DNA of 19,107 nt from Larix sibirica (taxonomy: Eukaryota > Streptophyta > Pinopsida > Pinales > Pinaceae), in NCBI GenBank assembly GCA_004151065.3, contig NWUY0304921117.1, positions 1 through 19,107 on the forward strand. Direction: 5' to 3'. Under the pieces are notes generated by a model. The model had not been told where the DNA came from. It searched no databases and saw nothing but the letters and a program-made list of their open reading frames with translations. Shown piece by piece: positions 1 to 9,592 of the stretch. Every line of letters begins with the position of its first letter. Position 1 is the stretch's first letter. The position numbers were made by a program, and so were the translations under genes.

Positions 1-105
1 TTTCCCTCCCTTTTGATTGAGGTTCTCCCTTTTATTTCAGGGTCAACGGGGGGTTAAAAATGGAGTGCTCAGGGCTGTTGCATACGCTCTTCCATTCATT
101 CTTTA

Positions 106-282
106 TATATGTAATTATGCTAGATTCGGTAGGGAATAAAACAGGAATCGGTAGGGAATAAAACAGGAATAACACTAGCGATGTGAGTCGTATTCCAGGA
201 ATTATTTATATATGTCATTATGCTTTTCATTTTGTGATCGAATGGTGATTTCCAGATCATATTTCTATATGTCATTATGCTT
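106..282 (+). repeat. Dispersed 17-mer, three copies
   Basis: The word tatatgtcattatgctt occurs exactly at 209-225 and 266-282. A near copy, with a in place of c at position 8, lies at 106-121. The sequence between the copies differs, so this is a short dispersed direct repeat rather than a simple tandem array. Confidence 0.75.
126..169 (+). repeat. Perfect 22 bp tandem duplication
   Basis: Two identical 22 bp units, each starting tcggtaggga and ending acaggaa, sit head to tail at 126-147 and 148-169. The absence of any mismatch suggests a recent slippage or recombination event compared with the decayed surroundings. Confidence 0.9.
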
Positions 283-977
283 GCCTTATGACTTTACACG
301 AAGTATCTCATGAACGTTAAGTTACTAGCCTCTCGCCTTAGAGCTTCTGTTCGAGAGTTATCTCCTCCGCATAAGGCTGTAAGCAATTACGAAACTAGTT
401 TGCCTGGCCCAGCTATCACGCAATCATGAAGTTGAACTGAGTCCTCAGTTTAATATGGGGTTGGGGGTTGATTGAAGCATTTGCATTATATATGTGAAAA
501 CACACAAACACAAAAAAAGCTAATCACGCATCGACCTCACAAACACCACTCACTTGTTTACATTGGCACTACCACTTCCTTCCTTCCGCTGAAGCTCTGG
601 TTCGCTCATTGGGGACACATCATGCCACCCCACCACCATTATCGGAGTTCAGTTTAATAACGACCCACCTCACACACACACAACTACTCGTTCACATCGG
701 CGACATAACTTCTGCGTGAAGGCACAAGGTTCAATCATTCATAAGGCAAGGGGTGAAAGGGTAGGTATGAGTGATAGGTGAGGTTATAGAGGGACCAAAG
801 TAAGTAAGAGTGTAAGTATGTTCTCACAGCTGAGTACCAAGGGATTTCCAAAGTATATTCCCACCCAACCAGAGAGAACTTCATTTTAGTAGGTGTACAC
901 AAGCTAGGGACTTATTTTCAAGTACGATAAATTCATTGTTGAAGTTGGCTGCCAGATAAGCTGGGATATTTATACAA

Positions 978-1115
978 ACTGCGACGGTGTGCTATAGGGA
1001 AAAATGCATGTTTATTCTTGCGAACTGCTATAGTATGCTATAAGGAAAAATGAATGTTTATTCTTGCGAAATGCAATGGTGCAATAGAGGGATAAATCAA
1101 ATTTTATTATTGCAA
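978..1115 (+). repeat. Three-copy 46 bp tandem repeat
   Basis: Units lie at 978-1023, 1024-1069 and 1070-1115, each exactly 46 bp. Copies 1 and 2 share actgc at the start and the run tgtttattcttgcga at the end. Copy 3 is more diverged but keeps the same length and layout, with attattgcaa at its end. The following bases (agtgcgatag) look like the start of a fourth, truncated unit. No protein frame is carried through the array. Confidence 0.85.
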
Positions 1116-2068
1116 AGTGCGATAGAAAAAGGCATCACAGCCAACAGCATAGAAAGCGAAAGGAAGGATAGACACAGGTGGGAGCAGCAGGGTCAGAGGG
1201 CAAGAGCATAGTCATAAGTAGCAAGCATAAAGGTGGGAGATAAAGCAGATAAATACCCCCCTATATTATTCGGATACTTTTGTGCAAAAGCCGTAGCCCA
1301 CCCCAGTTTCATTTGTTGGCCCGGAACCTTACCTTATAGAGTTTATTCAGTTCCCAACATAAGATGATTATTCAGTTCGAGTTCGTTCTCCAAGTTGAGA
1401 TGGAGACCCCACGCCAGAATTGGCGAATGACCCTACAAAGCACCTTAGTAATTGTTTACCCAAGTGACCCAGCATCTTCACCACAATCATTTCACTGAAT
1501 TACATATATCTAGGAGCTCACTTAGGTTTATCCAAATCTTCTATATCTTTCCACAAAACAACAACCAGGGGTAGCCTGTAAATGTCAATGGGCAGAAATA
1601 GGTAGCTGGCATCTATCCACGGGCTTTAAAGCGACTATCCATGTACTGGCTTTAGTAGGTGGGCAGGTTGGAGAGAGAGTAAAGATGCGGTTATTTCTTA
1701 CCTGATACTTTATATTTATAAAATAATATTTAGACTACCCGGACTTAACAGTCATAAAACGAAATTACTTCCTTCAAAGGACGATGGATGGATTCAGTGC
1801 GCAAGGGAATGGATTCAGTGATAGATGGATTTTTTGATCCATGATAAGTCACAGAGTTTAGGGTAGGAGTTTAATAAGCAAGATAGGGAGTTTTCAATTG
1901 GTCGAGTGCCTGCACTTAACTAATCAGTTCATAAACTAGTCCGCCTTGCCTGCCTTCCTGTGAAAGCGAGGATAGGTGGCTGCAGTACCGGATTTAGGAG
2001 AATCTAAGTTAGATTGTATCTTAGCATAGAAATAGAACTTATTTATATGGTTGGTCTAGTGCCTGCCG

Positions 2069-2704
2069 TTAAATTGAGGGGAATAAATACAGGGGCCAAG
2101 GAAAGAAGTGAAGTGTTTCAGTCCTTCGTAATTGATCGATTGAGGGAAATAATATAGGGGATGTTTCAAAAATCAAAAAGAAAAAGAAAGATTTTATACA
2201 AGTTACTGGGATAGGGGTTTGTCCAACTAGAATGTCTTCCAAAATATTTGTTACCATGACAGAGTATACCAGCAAAGGCTCAAGAACACCATGGTTTGAG
2301 GACCTACAATTAATAAGATAAAACTCCCGAGGAATATAAAAATTGAAAGTAGTAGTAGAGTTCGCATATCTATTCGAAGAATCAGACTCAACCATATCCA
2401 TTCTCCCATCGTGACCTACATGAGCTAGTTTCTTGCCCTTAGCATGACTTGCAACAGCCGGTTGTGTGCCTCTAGCATGACTTGCAGTGACTGGTGGCTT
2501 GTCTCCAGTATGACTTGCAGTGACTAGTGACTTGTCTATAGTATGACTTGCAGTGACTGATGACTTTCCCCTAGCAGGAACATAAGGTTTTGGAGCAATC
2601 CACGGATCCAAACCATCAAGTGTTTTCAATGGATTAGTTACATGTTCAATAAATAATGATCCAATAGGTATCAAAGACACTGTGTGAATCGGAGATGACA
2701 CCAT
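2069..2704 (-). pseudogene. Gypsy-type polyprotein fragment downstream of protease, with 11-residue repeats
   Basis: This is the longest open frame in the window (211 codons), on the minus strand and directly downstream of the protease-like segment of the same retroelement. It has a leader of about 48 residues, then four 11-residue repeats built on VTASHT/VASHA (residues about 45-88), then a stretch with TTTFNFYIPREFYLINCRS and GVLEPLLVYSV. The last 50 residues are hydrophobic and read through T-rich DNA. I assign it to the retroelement by position and general character, not by a recognised catalytic domain. It lacks reverse transcriptase motifs. It could be the protease-to-RT linker of the polyprotein or an unrelated frame. 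Confidence 0.45.
2441..2572 (-). repeat. Four-copy 33 bp in-frame tandem repeat
   Basis: Units lie at 2441-2473, 2474-2506, 2507-2539 and 2540-2572. On the plus strand each begins ag(c/t)atgacttgca. Because 33 is a multiple of three, the array keeps the minus-strand frame open and encodes four 11-residue units sharing the core ASH. The unit at 2441-2473 is the most diverged. Confidence 0.9.
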
Positions 2705-2759
2705 ATAACACAGTGGGGTTTAGATAGGGAAGGTACCCATAAAATAAGAATCCTTTCAA

Positions 2760-3280
2760 AGTATCGCCCTGACACTAGAATACGACGAGTTGGCATAACT
2801 AATGAGAGGAACATTTTGGCCACTAGGAGCCCTTGACTCAGTCATGCAGAAGTATAACTGATCAATAGTGACCACCTTCCCCTCGCGGGGAAAATGAATC
2901 ACACAAAAAGATGAAAAAGCTACTGCAGTCATAGCATAGGTCCAACTTATTCCAAAAAGAATATTCTAATTCATAAATTAGTGACCTCAACATCAACATT
3001 TGTTGTCTTCTTTCCCAACTCAATGATAAAAGATGGAATGATCCCCTTAGGCTGAACCACATGCCATTCAAAGGATTGTAACATATTATGTTAGAGGGCC
3101 AAAGTAAGTGAACCCAAGGCCTTCCAACAAGAGATGGAAATAACACAAGTGGAATCACTCTCATCAACTACGCACCGATAGATGTCTCGTGACTTAACAT
3201 GAATCTGAAAATCCACTTTAGAAGGGAGCCTAGGGGAAGATTGATCAAGAGGGAAAGCAATGACATTTCAGTTGGATAGA
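2760..3280 (-). pseudogene. Retropepsin-like protease remnant of a gypsy element
   Basis: In one minus-strand frame a segment reads RDIYRCVVDESDSTCVIS, followed by ISCWKALGS. This matches the layout of the aspartic protease of plant gypsy-like polyproteins: a Val-Asp catalytic start, then a Cys/Ser-rich strand. The usual small Gly-Ala after the catalytic Asp-Glu is replaced here by Ser-Asp. Further on the same frame reads ARGKVVTIDQLYF, typical of the post-protease part of these polyproteins. At least four in-frame stops break it, one being TAA after the TLAL segment. The remnant cannot encode a functional protease. It lies between the zinc knuckle upstream (higher coordinates) and the repeat-bearing frame downstream, the order expected for gag-pol. 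Confidence 0.6.
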
Positions 3281-3506
3281 TCCCTAGCTCCGATCATGTT
3301 TAGTAACGCCTTTCATTGTAAGGGGAAGCTTCGGAGGACTTCTAATGTAGATATGGTACAAGGTGCTTGGGCAAGATCCTCAACAATGTTCTAATTCTGA
3401 GCCACTCGTGCATTAGGGTACTGTGAGCAAACTTTTTGAAACTTCCCTTCGAAAAGCGTTGAAGAATGTAAACTAGAGGCTTTAAAATGTAAAGGGATCC
3501 ATTTGG

Positions 3507-4179
3507 CTATGACGAGGATGGATCAGGTGTGATTGGATTCTTATCAGAAGAATCATAGTTTAAAGAATGAGTTTGCAATGAGACGTCATGCTCACACATG
3601 AAAACAGTAGCAGGATCCCCGGATGGATACTTGTCTCCTTGATTACCGTGTGAAGGGGAGGGATTAGAGGCTACCAAATGTTGTTGTAGAAAGGGATTGT
3701 TCAAGACAACTTGTTGCGAGGTGGACCCTGGCTGAGCCATTTACTTGTGAATCTCATCCATGTGTGGACACTGATGCGTAAGATGGTCTCCTTTACAAAT
3801 CTTGCATGTAAAACAAAGCATCCGCTTTCCCCCTCCTTCTTTAGTAGAAGGAATATTTGTAGTTGGATTGGTCTTTTGCCCATAATTATCTGTCTTCTTA
3901 TAATTTCTTTTATTATTACCCCCTTACTGAGTATCATTATCGGTCGATGTAGATTGCATCGTATTTACCTGAGAGGCTTGAGTAGGGGTTGAAGGTGATG
4001 GGGCTTTTGGTTGGCTAGCTACTAAGGCTTAATTTACAATCATTTTACCCATTTGATCAACCAAATGATTCATAGTGGTGTTTTTTATAGTACCTACTAT
4101 CCCGTCAGCAGGTGGACCAGGAGCAGGTTTAGGTGATTCCATTAAAGGATGGGGGGCATGATGAATTGTGTCATAGAGG
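3507..4179 (-). pseudogene. Gag linker and nucleocapsid with CCHC zinc knuckle
   Basis: The minus-strand frame is the same from 4409 down to 3507 and is interrupted by a few TAA stops. At 3806-3768 it reads CKICKGDHLTHQC, a C-x2-C-x3-H-x4-C zinc knuckle, the nucleic-acid-binding motif of Gag nucleocapsid. A Lys/Asn/Thr-rich basic linker precedes it. A Ser/Pro/Gln-rich tail (GSTSQQVVLNN, then FMCEHDVSLQT) follows and stays open for 77 codons to 3507. A TAA right after DEIHK separates knuckle and tail. The neighbouring capsid and protease segments support the reading. Several stops fall where Gln would fit and could be C-to-T changes of CAA or CAG. Confidence 0.75.
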
Positions 4180-4729
4180 GTGCCAGGTTTAGAATAAATA
4201 AAATATCTCTATTGCGCCTTTAGGATTACTCGCTCCTCCATAATTGCACTCAATATAGAGACATCCTTGGAAATTGGTGGTAGTAAAGACTTCACAAACC
4301 AATTGGCAATAAATTGATAAAGGATTTTAGCTCGAATAAGACTACGTCTCCTTCTCCATTCATGAATATGATCGGAGATGTGAGTGGAGGTACTTTTATG
4401 TAGTGACATAAAATTTTATGTCCTGGTTTCATAGCGATATGCAACTGGAACTGGGTCAAAAATTCCATGGCTAAGGATTCAAAATCATAGTAAGGGGCAC
4501 TAGGTCACTCTATATACCATTTTGCTGCAGTACCTATCAAGGTGTGTTAGAACATCCTCAATTGAATACTATCATCCATCAAGGAGTTGGATGAACACCA
4601 CAAGTGAAAAGTCATGAAATGGTTTGATGGATTCTCACCCGGTTTTCCATCAAACTTAGGAATGTCCGATGGAAGTTTGGTAGGTATGGACGACCATGAT
4701 GGCTGGTGACACATTGGGTCATTGGTCAA
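4180..4729 (-). pseudogene. Gypsy Gag capsid remnant
   Basis: The frame from 4729 reads LPSDIPKFDGKPGENPSNH, then FHLWCSSNSLMDDS. This is the opening of the retrotransposon Gag capsid domain found in many plant Ty3/gypsy elements. After a TAA at 4547 the frame continues with a segment containing AAKWYIE and DFESLAMEFLTQFQLH, again capsid-like. A frameshift near 4400 moves the signal into another frame, where HISDHIHEWRRRRSL and WFVKSLLPPISKDV complete the capsid C-terminal half. Domain order matches Gag, but stops and at least one frameshift make this a dead copy. This is the best supported piece of the minus-strand element. Confidence 0.8.
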
Positions 4730-4744
4730 TTGTGAAGTTTCAGT

Positions 4745-5118
4745 AGATTCAATGTCGCTAAAAATGACAACCGAGGGTTTGCAAAAGCATTATGGGAGTA
4801 AAGTGAAGGTACCGATGAATCCCCCTTCCAACTAAACTATGGATCCTAATGTTTGTGTTTCCGGTATTATACCAAGATAATGGGGTGATGTTTCCCCCTG
4901 GAATTAGTCCAGTGCTGGAAGAAGGTCCAACTGTACTAGTGATGGCCCAACCAAAAGGGAAGCCAACATTTGGGTGGGGAGATCGAAGTACCAAAGGAAA
5001 CTTGAGGCATAGTATGACCTCCACAAAAACCAACACTAGTAGCTGGACCAACATAGGTCGATAAATTCCACCCAAAAGGGAAGCCCGTAGTAGGGATGGG
5101 GGAGATAACCAGAGGCAT
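4745..5118 (-). pseudogene. Gag N-terminal region remnant
   Basis: Two overlapping minus-strand frames (from 5118 and from 5075) are rich in Gly, Pro, Ser and Phe, with two GFPFGW motifs (TTGFPFGWNL and VGFPFGWAI). Low-complexity Gly/Pro/Phe N-termini of this kind precede the capsid in several plant gypsy Gag proteins, and the segment lies immediately upstream of the capsid remnant on the same strand. The signal changes frame within the region, so it is not one intact ORF. The assignment rests on position and composition only. Confidence 0.45.
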
Positions 5119-5291
5119 ACTATTGTTCGGTTAATATTTACTCAGTAATAGAGCAAGTTAACTTACTTTGGTTATTGTTGTAATAGACCCATGGTATTGG
5201 GAGGTCTTCCCATGGTATTCTTGTGATGTAAGCCTATAAAGAGGTTGGTCGTATTCCATTGTAATATGATTTAATGTGAAAAAACTCACTT

Positions 5292-5333
5292 ATGGTCGAG
5301 GGTACCCGTGGCGGTAGAGACACGGTCGACCAT
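5292..5333. other. Two-part stem-loop
   Basis: The outer arms atggtcga (5292-5299) and tcgaccat (5326-5333) are perfectly complementary. Inside, ccgtg (5306-5310) pairs with cacgg (5321-5325) around a 10-base loop. The six bases gggtac form a one-sided bulge. Thirteen base pairs in a 42-base stretch is unlikely to be incidental in this composition. Confidence 0.75.
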
Positions 5334-5334
5334 T

Positions 5335-5356
5335 CCTTGGCCGGATTTGGCCAAGG
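5335..5356. other. Perfect 8 bp stem-loop
   Basis: The arms ccttggcc (5335-5342) and ggccaagg (5349-5356) are perfectly complementary around a six-base loop. It begins one base after the previous stem-loop, so the two would stack side by side in RNA. No U-tract follows, so a bacterial-type terminator is not suggested. Confidence 0.8.
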
Positions 5357-6303
5357 GGCATAATTAAGATCTTCTGTTGTTTTTTCCCTGTTCAGGGGTT
5401 TACAGGATAAATAATGGTGTTTAGATGTGCATGATGTTATGGTTTTATTTACTATTATATGTTTTTGCTGTGTATAATAATGTTTGCTGGATGCCTAGAA
5501 CCAACAACCTGTGAAAGCTGCAAGCCCACTACTAGCCCCAACACTAGGAGAGTTTTATTGGCCAAAAGGAAAAGGTACAGTAGGATTGGGAGCACTAGGT
5601 GAAGTAATTGAAGTGTGGACCAACAATGTAATGTACCCAACCTGGTATTTAGGCACACTAACTCAAACTGTCAACAGAGGCCAAATTTATTACCAAAATT
5701 TATTAAAAACAACTGGATTTATAAATCAACTGGAGTAGATGAAGTAAGGTGCAGCCCAATAAGAATGATTTAAGACCTCTGTAATGTAATGAACCTGATC
5801 TGATCAGAAACTTAAATGCAGGCCATGTACATCTGGTTCAAACCTTTTCACAAACAGTTTGCATGCAATCCTCAAAACAGCTCTTTTGTAGTGCAGGAAA
5901 CTAGTCTAGCTTACTAGTTTCAGTGAAAATGTCATGAACAGTAGAATATACTTATGAAATGGTCACAGAGATGTGATATGCTTCAGATTAACACCCATGA
6001 ACAGCCAACAAGCTACAACTTTTAATAATAGAAGATTTATTCAGAAATTACCAACAACAGGAAAACTAGCTTGTAACGAACTAGAGGAATCTGCCGGTTT
6101 CCAAACGAATCCAAACACACTGAGATGCTCTCGAATCTGCCAACATAGACTTATATGGACTCTAACAGGTCCATATCAAGCTGATCAGATCCTTTTTCAA
6201 CTTTATATGCCTTTATTTGGAGGTTAAATCATCACAGTTTCAGACTATGCAACCACAGGATTCGCAAATACACATAGGGAAATCTGCTGACTTCTCTCTT
6301 TTT

Positions 6304-6395
6304 CCAAACACTACCAAACTGACTCGAAACTCTTCACAGACACTGTGACTGGACCCAAACACACCCAGACTCAGATATATGGACCACAGACATTA
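6304..6395 (+). repeat. Diverged repeat, copy 1 of 2
   Basis: The order of words ccaaacactaccaaa, gactcgaa, ttc, cagacactg, cccaaacacacc and actcacagac-like endings is shared with 6604-6698, with many substitutions. A weaker third copy may lie at 6105-6170, where ccaaacacactgaga and ctcgaat appear in similar order. Identity was judged by eye. Confidence 0.45.
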
Positions 6396-6603
6396 CCCTT
6401 TACCAATGACCCCAGTAATTATGTGTAAACTTCTCTGCTTCTGGTGCAACACTGGAAACAACTCAACAGTAGCTAGGACATATGTTTCAGATCTGAACAC
6501 CTGCTCAACTTCATAGACTCACAACAGAGGAATAACCCATAAAAACTAAAAACTAGGTGCTCAAACTGCAGACTTAGACTCACAACCCTGCTTTATCCAG
6601 GTT

Positions 6604-6698
6604 TACCCAAACACAACCAAAAAGGCTCGAATTTCTTCCAGGACACTGGGATTCGACCCTAACACACCACAACTGTAATAAATGACTCACAGACTTCT
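6604..6698 (+). repeat. Diverged repeat, copy 2 of 2
   Basis: This is the partner of 6304-6395. It shows cccaaacacaaccaaaa, ggctcgaa, ttcttcc, ggacactggga, ccctaacacacca and gactcacagac in the same order. The spacing to copy 1 is about 300 bp. Confidence 0.45.
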
Positions 6699-7345
6699 TT
6701 TTGAAGCACATATGAAAGATAAACAACTCAGAAAACAGGAGATTGTTTGCCGGTTAATGCAGATTTTTACAAAGAGAAATATACTGAAAGATATGAACAG
6801 AGAACTTATGGAAAATCACACTGAGTCTCATTTATAATTGGTTGGGCATCTTAAATACATTCATGGCTGCTCTTGCAGCTGCAAACCACAGGCAAATCTT
6901 ATATTAAGATAGACTGAAATACCCAGAATAATTGCAGAAGTAAAGATAGACAAATTAAGCTTTAAAGATTTCTTTTCTATATAACCAAACTTTGTTTTAT
7001 TGGAGGATTTAGACCCCAAACCTCTGATCTGCAACAATGGCTGCGCCCTCCTTCTGGTCAAATTATTTGACAGCCGATATAGAAAACCCAGAAACAGCAA
7101 CCAACACCTACAAGTGCGCCCTCCTCAATCCAATACACACAAACTGAAAACTAGTTCTGAAAATGCAAGCACAAGAACACTGCTTCTACTTAAACTCAAC
7201 CACAACAAACTGGAACACTCTAAGACAAATCTGAAAACTCAATCCACACCTGCACAAAATAATTATTCACTGAGTTGAAGCTCTGTTAAAAGGACTGGAT
7301 GTCCTTCTCCTTAATTACCAGCTTAAATGATCAGCTAGTTTATGT

Positions 7346-7393
7346 CTGCAAGGGGGCACATCTCCCAATGCTGCAAGGGGCACATCTCCCATG
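7346..7393 (+). repeat. Short tandem duplication of about 24 bp
   Basis: The units at 7346-7370 and 7371-7393 both start ctgcaagggg and share cacatctccc. They differ by one extra g and one extra a in the first unit. Confidence 0.85.
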
Positions 7394-8239
7394 CACAGGA
7401 ACAGCAAAAGCTCTCCAAATACAAATAAAATCTGCAACATAAACCTCCCAATAGGTGCGCCCTGCCCTCTTTAAACAAACCTAGAAACCCTTCATCTGCC
7501 TTCTTGGAATTTTCACCAGCTTCTTTGATTTACTGTTCAGCTTCCTCCTTCTTGGAACTCGAGCTACCTCCTTTGGAATTCGTGCCATAATGATTCCTTA
7601 ATTTAATTGATCTGAGATGCTCAATAAAATGTGCATTTTTGTTTGCAGTCCTTTTCAAGTTTGAAGCACTAAGGGCTTTTTAAATAACTTCATTTTATTC
7701 ATTCTGGATGCTTTTAACCGTCTATGGTGTTTTTAGAGCATATGGGCTTTCACTTTAGCTTTAAGTAAGTGCAATGGATTTTAGTTGTTCATGTTCATTA
7801 GTTGCTAACATGTTCATCATGGTTTAGAAGGTATGTACCAACCATATATAAATTGAAAGTTGGTCTCTTTTTTTATTTATTTCGGTTATTCCCATAAGGA
7901 GAATGTAGAACGAAATACAGCTTTTATGATTACTAATTTGAAAAGAGTGGAATTAGGAACCCACTCATATTATTATAGTATAAAATAAAAATGACAAGTG
8001 CATAAATCCTAAAATTAGAAGAAATGGGTATTATAATAACCTCGTTTCAACTTTTAGTCACTGTACTTCATGGTGGTTTTGGTTCGCACAGTGACCGTGG
8101 TAATAATGAGGCAAGCAACTCCCGCAGAATGTGGTAATAATAAGGCAAAGAAGTGGGACCATAGCTTCAGCAGAATGTGACCACGATCATGTGACCATTG
8201 TTGTTTCCTTCTTAATTATTTATAATATTTTAAGGCTTC

Positions 8240-8258
8240 GCACCTTCCCTTAAGGTGC
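8240..8258. other. Perfect 7 bp hairpin
   Basis: The arms gcacctt (8240-8246) and aaggtgc (8252-8258) pair perfectly around a five-base loop. It lies about 110 bp upstream of the ITPK exon fragment, and no T-tract follows. No role is assigned. Confidence 0.5.
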
Positions 8259-8366
8259 ACTGAAATGGCTTAATTATCCTGTTTTATGCCAGTGTGCTCA
8301 TGTAGTCTTTATTAAAAATACAATCCACATATTGTTGAAGTTTAACCTGTTTAATTCAATATGCAG

Positions 8367-8525
8367 ACAAGACTTCAAATTGAAAGGTGCTCAGTTGCTT
8401 TTGCAAGAATATAGGAAGGACCACCCGGAAGTCATTGTCCTTGATCCCCCAGATGCTTACACCATTTACATAATCGCCAGTCAATGCTTCAAGTTGTAGC
8501 TCATTTAGACCCGCGTGACTGTAAG
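8367..8525 (+). pseudogene. Exon fragment of nuclear inositol-tetrakisphosphate 1-kinase (ITPK)
   Basis: ITPK enzymes phosphorylate inositol phosphates on the route to phytate in the plant cytosol and nucleus, using an ATP-grasp fold. The plus-strand frame reads KLKGAQLLLQEYRKDHPEV, then IVLDPPDA. The frame then shifts by one base and continues with LHNRQSMLQVVAHLD. Both parts match the characteristic ITPK stretch in which a 'HPEV.VLDPP' segment leads into the 'HNRQSML' helix. A single missing base near 8451-8457 explains the shift. The segment is flanked by ttcaatatgcag before 8367 and gtaact after 8525, which look like 3' and 5' splice sites, so it appears to be one internal exon with intron ends. 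No neighbouring exon was found. The reverse-strand 65-codon frame here is a shadow. I am confident of the family but not of its present location. Confidence 0.8.
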
Positions 8526-8832
8526 GTAACTCTATTTGTTGTTTAATGATCATTTGTTTAAAGTATGGCTACCTATACAGGATATACAAAAAGATTAACA
8601 CTAGTTGAGCTCGAAAAGGCCATAGATAGATGAAATTCTCGGAACATACTTGGACAGGAGGAAGCACAGAACATCGAAACATAACTCATAACATCTAATA
8701 AATTAACCATGAGATCAATATAATAAAAGGAGAGGTTCATTCATGGATAAAAATAGGTATTATTCGTTCGGTGACCCCACTCATCACTGCCTAATCCCAG
8801 GCAGGTAACTTATTATTTCTTCTTATTTTAAC

Positions 8833-8843
8833 AGGTTCAGAGC
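8833..8843 (+). other. Possible degenerate retroelement primer binding site
   Basis: The sequence aggttcagagc follows tttaac and is followed by caggaaa. It resembles, with one base missing and one changed, the site complementary to the initiator methionine tRNA that sits just after the 5' LTR in many plant retroelements. A run of atacat words follows (caatacatca at 8871 and 8967). No matching LTR pair was found, so this is weak. Confidence 0.2.
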
Positions 8844-9123
8844 CAGGAAATCCAATACATATCAATAGGACAATACATCACAAGGGCAAAAATACTAATA
8901 CATTTCTTATACGATACATAGTAGAAGAGCAAGATAAATAATAAGAAAACAAGACAATACATAAGGCAATACATCACGTTATAACATAAGGAATACATAG
9001 TATAGCGTGCATCGTCTATATAATAATAAATGCCGAAGCGACGGACTCAGCTATACCGGAACGACGGGTGTACATGACATGACGGGGGTGAATTAATGGT
9101 GTTGGGAGCAATTCTGTAAGTCG

Positions 9124-9146
9124 CATGCACCTTTTGAGAGTGCATG
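9124..9146. repeat. Palindromic element, copy 1
   Basis: The arms catgcac (9124-9130) and gtgcatg (9140-9146) pair perfectly around a nine-base loop. The 3' context gagagtgcatgtc is close to that of copy 2. Confidence 0.75.
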
Positions 9147-9568
9147 TCTATTGCAGTGATATTTTGATTTACCTAACACTTATACCTTTGTAATTGCATA
9201 CAAGAAGATTAGTAAGACAATGAAACTTTATAAATCTTGTAGACTAGGATTTACGCTACATTTAATAGTATATCCTCTTTTTCTTATTTTTGGCCTATGC
9301 ATTCTCTAAAGCCTTGCATTTCATGAGATATGGGCTCATTTTCTACTCTGAGCCTTTCTTTTTTATAGAATAGTAAAGTTTCATCCATTGGTTTTCATAT
9401 ATAAGAAAAAAAGACTTCACTTAGGGTAGATGCCTTTTATATTAGCCTTGCATGATAGGACATCACAAAGGTATCGACATCTTCAGGTATTATGGTGGGA
9501 TTCTCATTGTGCCACAGGATAGCATTAGTTTCATAATTTGATAAAGTACAATATATTTCTGAGGTTTT

Positions 9569-9592
9569 CATGCACTATGCTCAGAGTGCATG
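9569..9592. repeat. Palindromic element, copy 2
   Basis: The same arms, catgcac (9569-9575) and gtgcatg (9586-9592), enclose a ten-base loop of different sequence. The stem is conserved while most of the loop differs. Spacing between the two copies is 445 bp. Confidence 0.75.

Larger units (their letters stand above)
1..2060. other. Gene-free stretch with short repeats
   Basis: No reading frame in this stretch resembles a known protein, and I see no tRNA T-arm or rRNA core. The short frame at 472-657 is rich in His and Thr from CA-rich DNA and has no family features. What can be seen is repeated DNA: a 17-mer present three times, a 22 bp tandem duplication and a three-copy 46 bp array, listed separately. 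A 12-mer, atggattcagtg, also occurs twice near 1787 and 1809. Confidence 0.6.
5170..5400. promoter_or_regulatory. LTR-like stretch with TATA-like box and hairpins
   Basis: This sequence sits just upstream of the minus-strand gag remnant, where a 5' LTR would be expected. It holds cctataaagagg near 5231, a doubled cccatggtatt (5188-5198 and 5209-5219), and two adjacent perfect-arm hairpins (5292-5356). No matching second LTR was found in the window, so the boundaries and orientation are unknown. It may be a solo or truncated LTR, or unrelated regulatory sequence. Confidence 0.3.
5740..8230. other. Gene-free stretch with diverged repeats
   Basis: No frame in this region resembles a known family. 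Between about 5950 and 6700 the plus strand is rich in CA and AAC words, and short open frames there are Thr/Asn/Gln-rich by composition alone. It holds a pair of diverged repeats about 300 bp apart (6304-6395 and 6604-6698) and a short tandem repeat at 7346-7393. The word gtgcgccct recurs near 7113 and 7457. This could be old intron or intergenic DNA of nuclear origin. Confidence 0.5.

Noticed and set aside
2862-3167. 101-codon minus-strand frame
   Set aside because: The protease and post-protease motifs are in another frame of the same strand, so this one is a shift-frame shadow.
3711-3992. 93-codon plus-strand frame
   Set aside because: It is antisense to the zinc-knuckle region of gag and shows no family features.
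5511-5738. 76-codon plus-strand frame starting at GTG
   Set aside because: Its composition is fairly protein-like, but I recognise no motif, and start and context give no support for a gene. It could be a worn transposon piece.
7000-7278. 92-codon Asn/Thr/Lys-rich plus-strand frame
   Set aside because: The composition follows from CA- and AA-rich DNA, and no motif is visible.
8356-8553. 65-codon minus-strand frame
   Set aside because: It is antisense to the ITPK exon, whose plus-strand reading is recognisable and has splice-like borders.
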